64,000 bases of DNA, from the NCBI GenBank assembly GCA_950295325.1, contig OX485803.1, positions 40,751,554 to 40,815,553 on the forward strand, given 5' to 3'. Origin of the DNA: Polytrichum commune (taxonomy: Eukaryota; Streptophyta; Polytrichopsida; Polytrichales; Polytrichaceae). The notes under the pieces were generated by a model that was not told the DNA's origin, searched no databases, and was given only the letters and a program-made list of their open reading frames with translations. How positions within the stretch are numbered: the stretch's first letter is position 1; each line of letters starts with the position of its first letter. Positions 18,327 through 30,037 of the stretch are shown here, one piece after another. A program made the position numbers and the translations under genes.

Positions 18327-19744
18327 TTATAAGGGGTAAAGTCTCCCGGAACATCCATGGTGAATGTTAGGAAATGAATACCTGCGTTTACCTTTTTTTT
18401 TTTTTATGTTTCTCATCTATCAGGAAGGTAGAAACATGGTGAATTACATGTAACTTGAAAAATAATTATATTTCCTAGATTCGTTGACTCCGTAAACGGC
18501 ATCACAAATCCCAAATTTATCTTTATGAAGTTCAATTAGGATGGAATTAACCCGAGTCAACTTATAGGGGGTTTTGATTTTACTAGAAACCATTTGTCCA
18601 TGGTGATGGATGAGTTTATGTAGACACCGCAAAAGTTGGGAGAGAGGGATTGTTGTATACAAGTGTCCCTATCATTCATTCAACATGAAAGCCCATGAAT
18701 AGTATGTGACCCAGAGGTTACCTTTTTTTAGTTGATTTGATACCGGAATTAGCTCTAGAATGTGATTCGAGATGAGTTGGCAACAAACCCATAGGGGGTC
18801 AGATTTTTATGTTGGATGGATGAAAGGTATGCTTGTACATGATACTTCCCTCTCTCCACAAAACTATGGCTGGTACAAGGCAGGGAGTTATATACATGCA
18901 ACATGTTTTTACCACTTTGTGGGGCGAGAGGGAATTATTGCATAAAAAGTATACCTCTCATTCATCCAAACAAAACAACATGAAATAGCAAACATGTTGG
19001 AGGTTTCTCAATGCAATGTGACATGAATTAATCTCAAAGATCCGAATCAGCCTAAGCATAACGCAATTGGAATGGATCCCGAGGGGTGGATCTTTGTACA
19101 CAATATGAACTAATGTGAATATAGAAAGGGGTATTATTAAAGGCATTAGCATCCAAAGTATACATAAGGGAGAGGTATTGTTTTTCTTTAGTGTGTACAT
19201 TTAAAAAAGTTATTGGGTTATTGGAGTAAAGGTAGATGTACCGGGGGGGGGGGGGGGGCTTAGGTTTAGAGAACAAATGACAACAAATGTGTTAGTTTCG
19301 TCAAACTTATGTTTTAATCCATTGTTGTCATACAATATTAGTCCCCAATAACTACTCTATATGTTCTCGTTTGGGTTTGCATTTGGGTTCTAAGTTCTTA
19401 CAAACTAGAGGCTCTTGGAGTGCTTGTCGGCTCCCTTGAGTTTTCCTCTTTGGATTATGGCTAAGATATTGTGCTCTTGTCTTTGTTTGTTTCATGCAAT
19501 CATTGAGATACATCGTATGGATGAAAAAGTGTTTAATGGCTTTCTCATTGGAAAGTGACGGTGGATTGGATATGTAATAAAGGCCTATTTATTTCATGGT
19601 TTATATTTTGTACATGTAGTGGAGGGCATCTATCACATTGATTTGAAAAACTTAGTATAAATACATGAGTCCATTTTTTGGCCTACTGTTGGTGCGTATA
19701 CATGTTTTGCTCCATCTATTTCTCGTATACAGGGGGTTCAATTT
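18327..19744. other. Unassigned DNA with weak internal repetition
   Basis: No gene. Two diverged stretches resemble each other (about 18630-18690 and 18920-18985: a GGGAGAG-like purine run, then ATTGTTG, then a TATAC and CATTCAT series), and a shorter echo is at 19140-19190. A G run lies at 19243-19258. Confidence 0.35.
19243..19258 (+). repeat. Poly-G run, 16 bases
   Basis: Longest G tract in the window. Confidence 0.9.
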
Positions 19745-20247
19745 CATAGTAACTGTGATACATAATTTTGGTCAGGATGTATGACTTTTAAATTTTTGAT
19801 GAAATATGCGCTCCAAATGGAAGCTGGAATGCCGAATGAATAGGAAAGTAGGAAATTAGTGACTAATTAGTAGAAGTGAGTAAGAAGTAAATTCTTTTCA
19901 CTCACCTGAACTAAGTATTAGCCCAAGAGAGTCGAATGGACAGGGCCATAGACATGTGCTCTAAATGAAGAGACTCAGCCAATCTGGATCCGGGGAGGCA
20001 AATTAGTGGAAGTTTCTTTTTGTCTATATTGTTAGGGCCATAGGCAAGGGGGGGGGGGGGGTCTGGCTCTCAACTCTCGGGAAGAGGATGCATGTCTTCT
20101 GTTTTTTCTCACAATCTTTAATGTACACAAGGTGTGAAGCCCTTGACAATTTGTAAACTCGTCTTTCTTGAGTAATATATGATTGCATTAAATTGCCATA
20201 TGACCTGTAAGCCTTTGGAAGCCACTGTGTTCATAAGTACCAACATG
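19745..20247 (+). repeat. Repeat D internal start, copy 1
   Basis: Begins GTAACTGTGATACATAATTT and runs parallel to 22970-23400 over about 430 bp, sharing GACATGTG, AGAGACT, GTGTGAAGCCCTT and the AATATA-rich end. It includes a 14-G run at 20048-20061. No coding capacity seen. Probably part of a degenerate non-autonomous LTR element, interrupted on the right by a SINE. Confidence 0.5.
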
Positions 20248-20755
20248 TGCTCATCACCTTAGTCCACCCAACTATGGTGGGGGGTCCTTGGACCTTGTTG
20301 TATGATACTAGGGCCACACCAAAAAGCCCAGCCAAAAAGCCCAGCCCTACGTATTCTCCGGAAATACAGGGCTGGGATTTCAGATGGCTGGAGCTACTGG
20401 AGTGGCTGGAAGCAGGCGGGTAGCCTGCTCCAGCCATCTAAAATCCCAGCCCTGTATTTCCGAAGAATACGTAGGGCTGGGCTTTTTGGTGACTGTAGCT
20501 GTTGAGTATTTCGGTGTGGCCCTGGTATGAGTACCTCAAAGCCCTTTGGGGGGATACCATGTCCAGTATCTTCAAGGCACTAGTGGCTAGCTAGGAACTA
20601 GTATAGTGTGTCACTATAGTGCCCATCCTCGAAAGGGGAGAGTAGTATTGCCCCAGTGTCCCCTTGTCTGGTGGGCATCGGGTCATTGACATTACGAACG
20701 GACACCTTATTCACGCTGGCCCCTTGCTAAAAAGGGGCCGGAGTTTCTATCTACC
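20248..20755 (+). mobile_element. SINE copy, 5'-truncated, with a MITE inside
   Basis: From GTGCTCATCACCTTAG to GGAGTTTCTATCTA this matches the SINE at 60441-60805 in inverse orientation with high similarity, but lacks the tRNA-like head. The match is interrupted between TTGTTGTATG and GTACCTC by the 20309-20523 MITE. The 3' end carries only one TCTA unit of the tail. Confidence 0.75.
20309..20523. mobile_element. hAT-like foldback MITE inserted in a SINE
   Basis: About 215 bp. The ends are TAGGGCCACACC and GGTGTGGCCCTG, and most of the length folds back on itself through AAGCCCAGCCCTACGTATTC, GGAAATACAGGGCTGGGATT and AGATGGCTGGAG. GTATGA is present on both sides, with weaker agreement for two further bases. 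The related uninterrupted SINE at 60441-60805 has a single GTATGG at this site, so the insertion and a duplication of about 8 bp are visible directly. (T/C)AGGG ends with 8-bp duplications are hAT-like (family knowledge). Confidence 0.75.
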
Positions 20756-21775
20756 AGCATGTGAAATCTTCTCCTAATATATTGATAGCACTTACTTAAG
20801 TGATATTGTCTGGTGCATGGCCTCTTCATGTGAATTGCAGGAGGTAATCTGTTTTTATAATGTTGTATGTTGGGTTGGCAATGTTTTTGTAGTTTGGATT
20901 GAATTTTCGCTGGATCCTTGTGAAAAGGATAACAAGGACGAGTGTCGAACTTATGGAGACAAAGAAAAGAAAACTCTTGGAGTGAACTAATTGCCTTTAC
21001 CCAAGAGGCTTAATAAGTTACATTACGAGTCTGATGTGATCGATGAATACCTAATTGAATCCCACAAGGGAGGAGTAAAATGGGCTACGATTAGCACTTG
21101 TTTGTCATCACAATATGAAGGAAGTTACCGAGAATGAAACTTTCATCTCTGGTGCACTCGTCTGTCCTAAGTTGTGAGTTGGAAGTGGCCATTACTCGAT
21201 CTCTCGATGTGCATACTTATCTTTACTCTTGAGAAGAGAGTAGGAGGATTGAATGAATAAACTGAAGGATATCCCAGTAGGAGTAGAAGGAAATGATCCG
21301 TACCCGATTATGGTCGGGTGAGTCGTGGGTACATCATGTCAACAATGAAAAGGATAATTCTGATTCTCAATTGGAGTTTCGGTCAGACCATAGTCTTGTT
21401 AAGATCCCAAATTTGAAGCCAACTATTCTCACCTCGAGTTACGTACTCGGGGTGAATTGCTGTTGAAGGTGTTAACTGGAGGCGAGTGTTTTGTCCAGTT
21501 AAGTGTTAATTAAACTTTGGAGGAGAGAGGCAGATAATCATTAGTGCTGTCTTTAATGAATTCATACATGCGCTGAAGGTAGGACACTCGTCTGTGTAAT
21601 CTTTTCAGTGATGTGGGAAGAGCTTCGTAATTACTCATTGAGTCGAGACCATCGCCGAGGGCCGGGGTGAAGATTTGGAAACGACAAGTCGGCCGAACTC
21701 AAGAGGCGAACCGTGTTGGGGGAGAAGATGGGGTGGTATCCCATATTGATTGCCATGAGGCTCAAGAGCCGGTAT
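20756..21775. other. Unassigned DNA, continuation of repeat D interior
   Basis: No gene. It contains the first of the short GTGAA-loop hairpins (20914-20930) and a GAGA-loop one near 21228-21245. It is assumed to be the interior of the repeat D element, but base-level similarity with 23400-24960 is weak. Confidence 0.35.
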
Positions 21776-22161
21776 AAGAGCAAGCCCGGTCATTCTTGGA
21801 TCTGCATTTGCATCTGGGAATGAAAAGTGGCCTCCACCCAGAATGCAGATGCAGACCCAGGCAAAATTGCCACTCATTCTACCTTACTACCTCAAAATTT
21901 CCTCTGAAATGATTTGTAGTTTTATGTAGCCCTACCATATTGAGTTGTCTTTAGCTAAAAACCACCATGAAGTTGTTTGTCCTTAGCTGATAGCAGGCTC
22001 CCTGCATATCTCGCTGAAATGCAGGGACGTCTGCACTTCATGTATTATTTTACATCCAATTTTAGGTAATAGCAAGGCGATTGGACAAGTATCCTGCATC
22101 CGCATCGCGGATGAGAAAGCGCAAATGCAGATGCAGGTGTAGGGTCACTGGGCTTGCCCTA
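21776..22161 (-). mobile_element. MITE B, copy 2 (both ends present)
   Basis: About 386 bp with ends AGAGCAAGCCCGGTCA and TCACTGGGCTTGCCCT (inverted). Both sub-ends carry repeated TGCATC/GATGCA hexamers. No clear target duplication. Inverse copy at 17227-17597. Confidence 0.7.
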
Positions 22162-22194
22162 AAGAGAGTAAGGGCCAAGTACATCTTTGAGAAC

Positions 22195-22970
22195 TTGACG
22201 CTTACTTGTGACTTTTACTGAGACTGCAACACACTATGAGACTTGACACCTGGATTTGGTTATTATTACTTGTGACTAGTTATTGAGACTATGGTTGGCA
22301 CTCAGACTATGGCCGACACTCACTACACTATGGACTTGGGTATTTAGTCTCGATCGCTTAGTTTCGGTCCTCAGTTTTTGTCACCTGTAACTAGACTTTT
22401 GCAAATCATCACAACTCATTTTAAAAGTATTAAATGAAATAATGACTCGTTAATTTAGAGGGAATGAAAGAGATTGAATATAAAATTATCAGTTTTGATT
22501 AATTAATGCAAGGGTATGAGGTGTATAAAGGGGGTGATCTTGAGCGTGGATACTAATATGTGGTATGGCCTATGGTCACTGGATACTGAAGGAAGAGACT
22601 ATGGACCAAAACAAGGAGCTTGGACCTTGTGTGTATAAGACTATGGCGTACTCAAAAGACTAGTTGTTGAGCCGTGACTCTTTATATTGCAAAATCATCA
22701 TAAGAGGGATGTTATTGACACAAGTGGGTTATAAGGGAGTGAGTGAGCAACTGCATGTACTGCCTTGAGTGACCTGCAACCCTAATTAGATAAGTCCTAA
22801 AATTCACCTCGAAAGCTATTTCTTTGGGGTTTGTTGTCCTAAAGTTCATCTTGTTTCTCTTGTGATCTATCAATTAACCTAATAGTGACACCTAGATGTA
22901 AAACATGACACTCATTCAGTCTTCCTTGTGTGTTTTTCTTAATTTGAACCCAATCCCAAAGACTATCTAT
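22195..22970 (+). repeat. Repeat D, LTR-like unit 1
   Basis: Direct, diverged copy of 25215-26040, sharing in order GACTATGG blocks, a GAGACT series, AAATCATCA, GAGTGGGTT-like segments, TGCATGTACTG, TTTGTTGTCCTAAA, ATCTATCAATTAAC and GAACCCAATC. A third partial copy is at 42230-42475. Long direct repeats about 2.2 kb apart around non-coding DNA suggest LTRs, but no clear TG/CA ends or primer binding site were found. Confidence 0.5.
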
Positions 22971-25214
22971 AGTAACTGTGGTACAACTTTTTGGTCTTAG
23001 AATAGTCATTTTAGGATTTTGATAGGATGTGAATTCATATCGACACTTGCAATGTGAAATGGACACTAAAGTAAGTTATTAGTGATCAATTATCCGAAAT
23101 GAGCTAAGGATGAGACATTTAGTTCATATGAAACAGTTCCAAGAGGAAGAGTCTTTTGGGCAGGGCAATAGACATGTGACCAAGTCGAAGAGACTTATGA
23201 AATCTGGCCCCAAGAGGCAAGGAAGCTAGTTCAGGGGATATAGAGGAGAAGAGGGGGAGGAGAAGTTAGTTCCTCCCGAGAAGAGAGCCTCCCTCGTCTT
23301 GCAGTTTTTTGAGCAAGTCTAGCTTGGGTGTGAAGCCCTTTTTGATTGTACATTTTACTCTACATAATATAATAGTGTGAAGCTATTTTATCAATGATAA
23401 GTGTGAGGATTGAATCTGTTGTGTTGGTGTTTGCTGTGAATCAATTAAGTCCAAATTGTACTTTCCTGGTTCGGGAAGAATCTAGAGAGAAATTGTGATA
23501 CACTACTCTCGTGAAGAGAGTAAGTGATTTATTGTGAGGTCTTAAACTCATGTGAGTAATCAAGTCATAGAACTTGAATGTGGAACTCTTGGTTGAATGG
23601 GAAGTCTTTGAGGAAGTCCATCTTTGTATGAACCGGTACAGCTTTAACTATCTAATTGTGTCTTGACTGTTGTAAGTGTGGAATAGAAGTGAAACTGCGT
23701 GAAGCAGTTTCTCTGTCTCAAAACCAATACTCTTATTTACGTTCATAACTTAACAATGGAATGTGAAATTCCACTGTGAGTAAGTATATAATTCAATCTT
23801 GACAACTCAGTAAAAGAAGTTGTGGCAATCCTCTTGGGAAGAGAGGAAGAATTATTTATGTATTAAAGTGGACTCACATGATAATCATGAGGGACTCTGA
23901 AGTGTAAAAGATTAAAGTCTGAGCGAATCCGAGTGGGAGTGTAGAATCCAATATAAAGTTCCTGTGAAAGGGTCAAATTGATTTTTCTCGGTGTTATGAA
24001 ATGTCTCCAAACCTTAATGATGGTTGTTGCGGGGAAAAGCAAGAATGTGTAGGCACAGTGAGGACCCTGAATGTATGACATAACTTTAGGATCTGACTTT
24101 TGAGTCACGAACCATAGAACCGAATAGAGATCTTATTCAGGCCACGAGCAACTTAGTTGTTAGTGAATCCTTCAAGCAATGTTTGATTGAGAGATAAAAA
24201 TCCCATCCCCTGGGAAGGGATTAAATTGTGCTTAGTCGCACCTAAAATTCCTGTGAAGGGCAAACAAGTGGTTCATGTGACTTTCCTGTGAAAGGAATGA
24301 ATCACCTTCACCCTCGTCTTGTGTGCGAACGAGGTGGAACTGCGTGAAGCAGTTTAACCATCTTTAAGCCCCTGGGCTCATTTATGTTCTTGAGTGGAAC
24401 GAGGAATGCGAAATTCCTCACAGTCAAGCTTATGTATGAGTTCTACAAATTTAATCAGGGGATTCCAAGCCGATAAGTAAGCTTGTATGATTGGTTTATG
24501 CGAGAAACGTTTAAGTCGAGGGAAGAATGACATTCAAGTAATTTAATTGAGTACTGAAAAATCACCGTAATTTTCTCCTGTCTGTCGTGCCCTTGCAATA
24601 GTTCTGTAAAGTAGTTGAGGGTAAGAATTTATTTCGGAAAGCGATTCCTCTTTCTCTCATGATTGTGATGGTCGTAGTTACTTCTCATTGAGTGATTAAA
24701 GCAAGATTCTCAGTCGCAGTGAGGGTACAATGTTGAAATTCCTCAGTGTAGAGAGAGAAGGGGAGAGTAAACCAAATTTATCAGGACCTGAACCATTATC
24801 GAAATCAGGAAATATGATTTGGGATTAGCCTCTCGTCATTGTGATGCTTGAGGGAATTCGATCCGTGTTGAAATCGACTACTGCAACTATAATACTTTGC
24901 GGATGCGAAGAGGCTGGGTGAGATGGCCAGGTAGCAACTTAATCTTGTGAGTCTTGAGTTTAGTTAAAGAAGAAGATGGAGGAATGGTGAGAAAAAAAAA
25001 GGAGCAGCCACTGTTGATTGGAGACGAGGAATGTGCCGCGCGGGCGTGGAGTCTGCTAAAGAAGGAGTCGCATAAGAGGAGGAAGCAGTCGGGCGCGAAG
25101 AGTCGACGGAGTAGCTAAAGGAAGCGCGTGCATTTAACCCATAAGGTTTGGGTGAGAAGAGGGAGGCAAGCATATAAGGAAAAGCAGCCACCTCCAAGTC
25201 CGAGAACAAGACGC
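22971..25214 (+). repeat. Repeat D interior, hairpin-rich, non-coding
   Basis: 2.2 kb between the LTR-like units. The first about 430 bp match 19745-20230. No frame over 81 codons and no domain. It carries a series of short perfect stem-loops with the same loop GTGAA or GCGAA but different stems (23505-23521, 23691-23711, 23757-23773, 24283-24297, 24338-24354, 24401-24419) and looser examples. Purine-rich GC stretch at about 24960-25200. Confidence 0.5.
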
Positions 25215-26040
25215 TGACTGGTTACTGGCTACTGTTACTGGTTACTAGTTATTAAGACCATGGTTACTGGTTACTCAGACTATGGCCCTACCTTTCAAAC
25301 GTGACTTGACACTGGTTACTTGTGACTGTTACTGGTGACTAGACTATGGCCGTGCTGTGTAGACTATGGTCCTGCGATTAGACTCTTACGGTCCTGGCTC
25401 TGTTCGGTTCGGTTCTAGCCTCGGTCACTAGGTTACTGTCACACGTTAGACTTTGTTAATTTTAATAATTTATTTTAATGCATTCAATTCCACTGAGATA
25501 GTGTTAAGTCTAAAACTGACTAAGGAAATAATTCATTACTGTGGTCTATATCTAATTTAATTAAATCCATCACTTAACCATAGGAGGAGTCAATTGTGAA
25601 CATGATATCCTTACTAACTGTGGTGTGGCCTTTTGATACTTGGCTACTTTACTGAAGAGACTATGGTTCACCTCAAGGAGTTTTTGCCTTGGGTTTCTGA
25701 GACTATGGCGTACTCAAATGTCTATGGCTGAGCTGTGACTCCCTGAATTGCAAAACACATTATAAGAGTGATGTTACTGATGAGAGTGGGTTGTGAGGGA
25801 GTGACTGATCAATTGCATGTACTGCTGTGAGTGACCCTCAACCTTAATTAAATCAATCCTAAAACTCACTCTAGAAGTCTTTTTCCCTGTGTTTGTTGTC
25901 CTAAATACATCTTAATTCTCTTGTAATCTATCAATTAACTCAATGGTGATCCCTAGATGCAACACCTGACACTCATTTGGCCTTCCCTGTGTGGTTTTCT
26001 TAATTGGAACCCAATCTAAAAACCTATCTACAGTAACCCA
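25215..26040 (+). repeat. Repeat D, LTR-like unit 2
   Basis: Partner of 22195-22970. The first 200 bases contain short tandem variants of TTACTGGTTACT and GACTATGGC. The last 300 bases, from CATTATAAGAG to CTACAGTAACC, are the best conserved part. Confidence 0.5.
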
Positions 26041-26747
26041 TGCTTGTCATTTAGGTTTCCAATGAAGCGCCCACCCCCTATGAAATAGTTCAACCACAAC
26101 CATATAATAAGGAGACAGTTTTAACAAATTGCCAAGAATTTGTTTTAGCCAATTTGGTTTGCCATTAAAAACTGACACAAACTAAAAAAGTGTTACGATG
26201 AGATTGGATGATGTGCTCAAGTACGGTAGCCATTCCAAGTATGATAGTTACCACAATTGAGAAAGTATGTGTTGATTGTTTCGAGACATTAAATCATGCA
26301 CTTTTATATCTTATAGCTTCATAATTCGACTATGATTTTCAATAATTTAAGTGAGAATGATTCATCACAATTGCTAACCGGAGGCGACAAAATTTGTGTA
26401 TGGAGTTAAATGTGCCCATAATAGACCCACATATTGTGGACCAGGAGATTTTCAATTTGGTAAGTGGAACTGGTATGCAAATTCGGGAAGAAGACTATTT
26501 ACTTATCAAAAAAAGGGGAGGCCAACAAGTGTTGCAAATGAAAGTATCTTGACATGTTTAGGCTAAGAAAGCATGCACAACCAATTGCTCATCACAAATT
26601 TACATTCATGAGGCGTGATATCATTCATAATTCTCAGATTATGTTCATGAGCTGATCATTTATGACTGATGACCAACTTAAGTAGGTGGATGACTTCCTG
26701 TTGTCGACGCTTGTCGTCCACTCTTGTCTCGATGGTTATCTGGTTTA
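26041..26747. other. Unassigned DNA
   Basis: No gene, terminal repeat or tandem repeat recognised. Confidence 0.35.
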
Positions 26748-26865
26748 GGGCCACTTCACACACAAGAATGAAGGTCCATGTTCGTTGCATTCTAAGATCT
26801 CTCATGGGTCAAAAAAGCCGAGACTGTTTAAGTTCACTTCACACTAGAAGTTGAAGACCTAAGGG
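26748..26865 (+). mobile_element. MITE C, short derivative
   Basis: Starts GGGCCACTTCACACACAAGA after a TTA and contains TTCACTTCACACTAGAAG, matching left-terminal and subterminal parts of MITE C, but it is only about 120 bp. The right end is unclear. Confidence 0.45.
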
Positions 26866-27160
26866 CCCATTTTTTTTGGGCATATGGATTCCTACATGGC
26901 AAATTATAATAACATGGTATTTGTGATAACATCACATGGCATGCAAAAATGTCACAAATGCCATTTTTTGGAATACAAGGAAGACTAGCAACATGTGCAA
27001 GTGATAACACATGAAGTTTTTTTTTTTAATAATTTTAATAATTTTATCATGAATGCTATGTTCTTCATTGTTACTTCAAACACTTTTGTTAGCAATCAAA
27101 ACATAACATTCATGATATAAAAAGACTTCTTCTTTACTCTATGAACTTGTACCATAGGTA

Positions 27161-27188
27161 AAACCCTAAACCCTAAACCCTAAACCCT
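27161..27188 (+). repeat. Interstitial telomere-type repeat (CCCTAAA)4
   Basis: Four perfect heptamers of the plant telomere motif. A short remnant, CCTAAACCCTAAA, also occurs near 30282-30296 inside the Harbinger-like MITE. Confidence 0.9.
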
Positions 27189-27195
27189 TGAGGGC

Positions 27196-27545
27196 CGATT
27201 ATAATCTCCCTAATATCATGCATGCGGCAACCAAAGTGCATGTGATATTAAGGAGGTGTGTAGTGTTAGCATGCATGCATGAAAATAGAGAATTAGTGTA
27301 GCGTATGACATTATGAAATAACACAAAGTTAACATTACAATAATGAGAATGATGACAATGTGATGCATGCGAGCGTGTGGTTTGGATTCTTCGGTGGATG
27401 AGTTTAACGTCAAAACATGTGATATATGGGAGAGAAACAAGAAGGGAGTTTCACACCGAGCACATCTCTTCCTAAGGTTTCATAGTATAAGAGAGGGAGT
27501 GACATTATGGAAGTTAGGGTGTATTAGACTTTATCAAGATTTATG
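27196..27545 (+). mobile_element. Repeat E, MITE-like, copy 1
   Basis: Inverse of 30586-31089: shares GGCAACCAAAGTG, GTGATATTA, GTAGTGTTA, GAATTAGTGTAGC and AAATAACACAAAGT, and further on GTGACATTATGG. Internal similarity patchy; boundaries approximate. Confidence 0.45.
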
Positions 27546-27794
27546 TACTACACCAATTTCTCATTGCAATCAATTCACAATTTTACTTACAATTTGAAGT
27601 GTTTGGTTCATGAAACTATAGAGTCGTCCTTTACATCAACCGGAGTTTTGGTTGGGAGTTGGTTGATTTGCATACCGAACTTTCGATAAGTTTCAGGATG
27701 CATGCTTGAAATCAATGTGGAGGTTTGAACGGAAAACATTGTATACCGATCACAATGTTCTATATCATTTCAAGTATGTCCACTCTTGACACAA

Positions 27795-29789
27795 TCAATC
27801 AAAATCCTAGTGTTTCCAAGTCCAACTGAGTTACATGTTGTGATCCTCCAATTTCTCTACTTTGGGTTGGAGTACATTCCATAGATTCCTCTAAAACCAT
27901 CGGGTGATTCTCGTGAAGTCATGATGATCAATCAAAATCCTAGTGTTTTCAAGTCCAATTGGGTTACATGTTGTGATCTTCCAATTTCTCTTCTTTGATT
28001 TGAAGTATATTCCACAAATTCCTCTAAAACCATCGCATGATTCTTGTGAAGTCTTGATGATCAATCAAAATCCTAATGTTTCCAAGTCCAACTAGGTTAC
28101 ATGTTGTGATCTTCCAATTTCTCTTCTTTGATTTGAAGTACATTCCACGGATTCCTCTAAAACCATCAGGTAATTCTCGTGAAGTCTTGATGATCAATCA
28201 AAATCCTAATGTTTCCAAGTCCAACTAGGTTACATGTTGTGATCTTCCAATTTCTCTTCTTTGATTTGAAGTACATTCCACGGATTCCTCTAAAACCATC
28301 AAGTAATTCTCGTGAAGTCTTGATGATCAATCAAAATCCTAATGTTTCCAAGTCCAACTAGGTTACATGTTGTGATCTTCCAATTTCTCTACTTTGAGTT
28401 GGAGTACATTCCATAGATTCCTCTAAAACTCTCCGGTGATTCTCGTGAAGTGTTGATGATCAATCAAAATCCTAGTGTTTCCAAGTCCAATTGGGTTACA
28501 TGTTGTGATCTTCTAGTTTCTCTCCTTTGATTTGAAGTACATTCCACGGATTCCTCTAAAACCATCAGGTAATTCTCGTGAAGTCTTGATGATCAATCAA
28601 AATCCTAATGTTTCCAAGTCCAACTAGGTTACATGTTGTGATCTTCCAATTTCTCTACTTTGATTTGGAGTACATTCCACAGATTCCTCTAAAACTCTCG
28701 GGTGATTCTCGTGAAGTGTTGATGATCAATCAAAATCCTAGTGTTTCCGAGTCCATTTGGAGTACATGTTGTGATCTTCCAATTTCTCTCCTTTGATTTG
28801 AAGTACATTCCATAGATTCCTCTAAAACCATCAGGTAATTCTCGTAAAGTCTTGATGATCAATCAAAATCCTAATGTTTCCAAGTCCAACTAGGTTACAT
28901 GTTGTGATCTTCCAATTTCTCTTCTTTGATTTGAAGTACATTCCACGGATTCCTCTAAAACCATCAGGTAATTCTCGTGAAGTCTTGATGATCAATCAAA
29001 ATCCTAATGTTTCCAAGTCCAACTAGGTTACATGTTGTGATCTTCCAATTTCTCTTCTTTGATTTGAAGTACATTCCACGGATTCCTCTAAAACCATCAG
29101 GTAATTCTCGTGAAGTCTTGATGATCAATCAAAATCCTAATGTTTCCAAGTCCAACTAGGTTACATGTTGTGATCTTCCAATTTCTCTTCTTTGATTTGA
29201 AGTACATTCCACGGATTCCTCTAAAACCATCAGGTAATTCTCGTGAAGTGTTGATGATCAATCAAAATCCTAATGTTTCCAAGTCCAACTAGGTTACATG
29301 TTGTGATCTTCCAATTTCTCTTCTTTGATTTGAAGTACATTCCACGGATTCCTCTAAAACCATCAGGTAATTCTCGTGAAGTCTTGATGATCAATCAAAA
29401 TCCTAATGTTTCCAAGTCCAACTAGGTTACATGTTGTGATCTTCCAATTTCTCTACTTTGATTTGGAGTACATTCCACAGATTCCTCTAAAACTCTCGGG
29501 TGATTCTCGTGAAGTGTTGATGATCAATCAAAATCCTAATGTTTCCAAGTCCAACTAGGTTACATGTTGTGATCTTCCAATTTCTCTTCTTTGATTTGAA
29601 GTACATTCCACGGATTCCTCTAAAACCATCAGGTAATTCTCGTGAAGTCTTGATGATCAATCAAAATCCTAATGTTTCCAAGTCCAACTAGGTTACATGT
29701 TGTGATCTTCCAATTTCTCTTCTTTGATTTGGAGTACATTCCACGGATTCCTCTAAAACCCTCGGGTGATTCTCGTGAAGTCTTGATGA
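27795..29789. repeat. 133-bp satellite array, 15 units
   Basis: The landmark TCAATCAAAATCCTA recurs at 27795, 27928, 28061, 28194, 28327, 28460, 28593, 28726, 28859, 28992, 29125, 29258, 29391, 29524 and 29657: every spacing is exactly 133. Two unit types alternate, one with CTTCTTTGATTTGAAG and CCATCAGGTAATT, the other with CTACTTTG.TTTGGAG and CTCTCGGGTGATT. Units 8-11 are nearly identical; the outer units are the most diverged. At 28327-28858 the types alternate as a 266-bp dimer. On the minus strand each unit equals the middle of dispersed repeat A. No spacers, so this is not a CRISPR array, and no coding frame. Confidence 0.95.
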
Positions 29790-29870
29790 ACTTCAACCGC
29801 CGGTTATTTCTCAAACTCAACCCGCTCATCTGTAACTAACTTAGTGGTCGGTTCTCCCCGTCCATTGCTC
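29790..29870 (-). repeat. Dispersed repeat A flank of the satellite
   Basis: Read on the minus strand, GTTACAGATGAGCGGGTTGA, GAGAAATAACCGGCGG and TTGAAGTTCATCAAGAC lead straight into the first satellite unit, just as in the unamplified copy at 16870-17223. The array therefore sits inside a copy of repeat A. Confidence 0.75.
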
Positions 29871-30037
29871 ATCAAAGCTCGAGTGGGCTTTATTTGGACA
29901 TGGGCCATAAAACGTGTGTCCATGCAATGATTTTCCTTGTTTGTGGGTCCAACGTCATTAAATATCTCCGCTGAAATATTTCTGACCTTTTCCTTTAGGA
30001 GGGCGTGCAACCAGGCTCTAGAATTGGAGAACATTTA

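Noticed and set aside
18088-18354. 88-codon frame similar to 48060-48257
   Set aside because: Shared because both cross MITE C; no coding evidence.
18630-19190. Copia-type polypurine tracts and LTR starts (GGGAGAG...ATTGTTG)
   Set aside because: Several weak lookalikes, also near 56290 and 56450, but no paired LTRs or coding remnants.
27795-29789. CRISPR array
   Set aside because: Units are contiguous with no unique spacers, the unit is 133 bp, and the context is a plant repeat.
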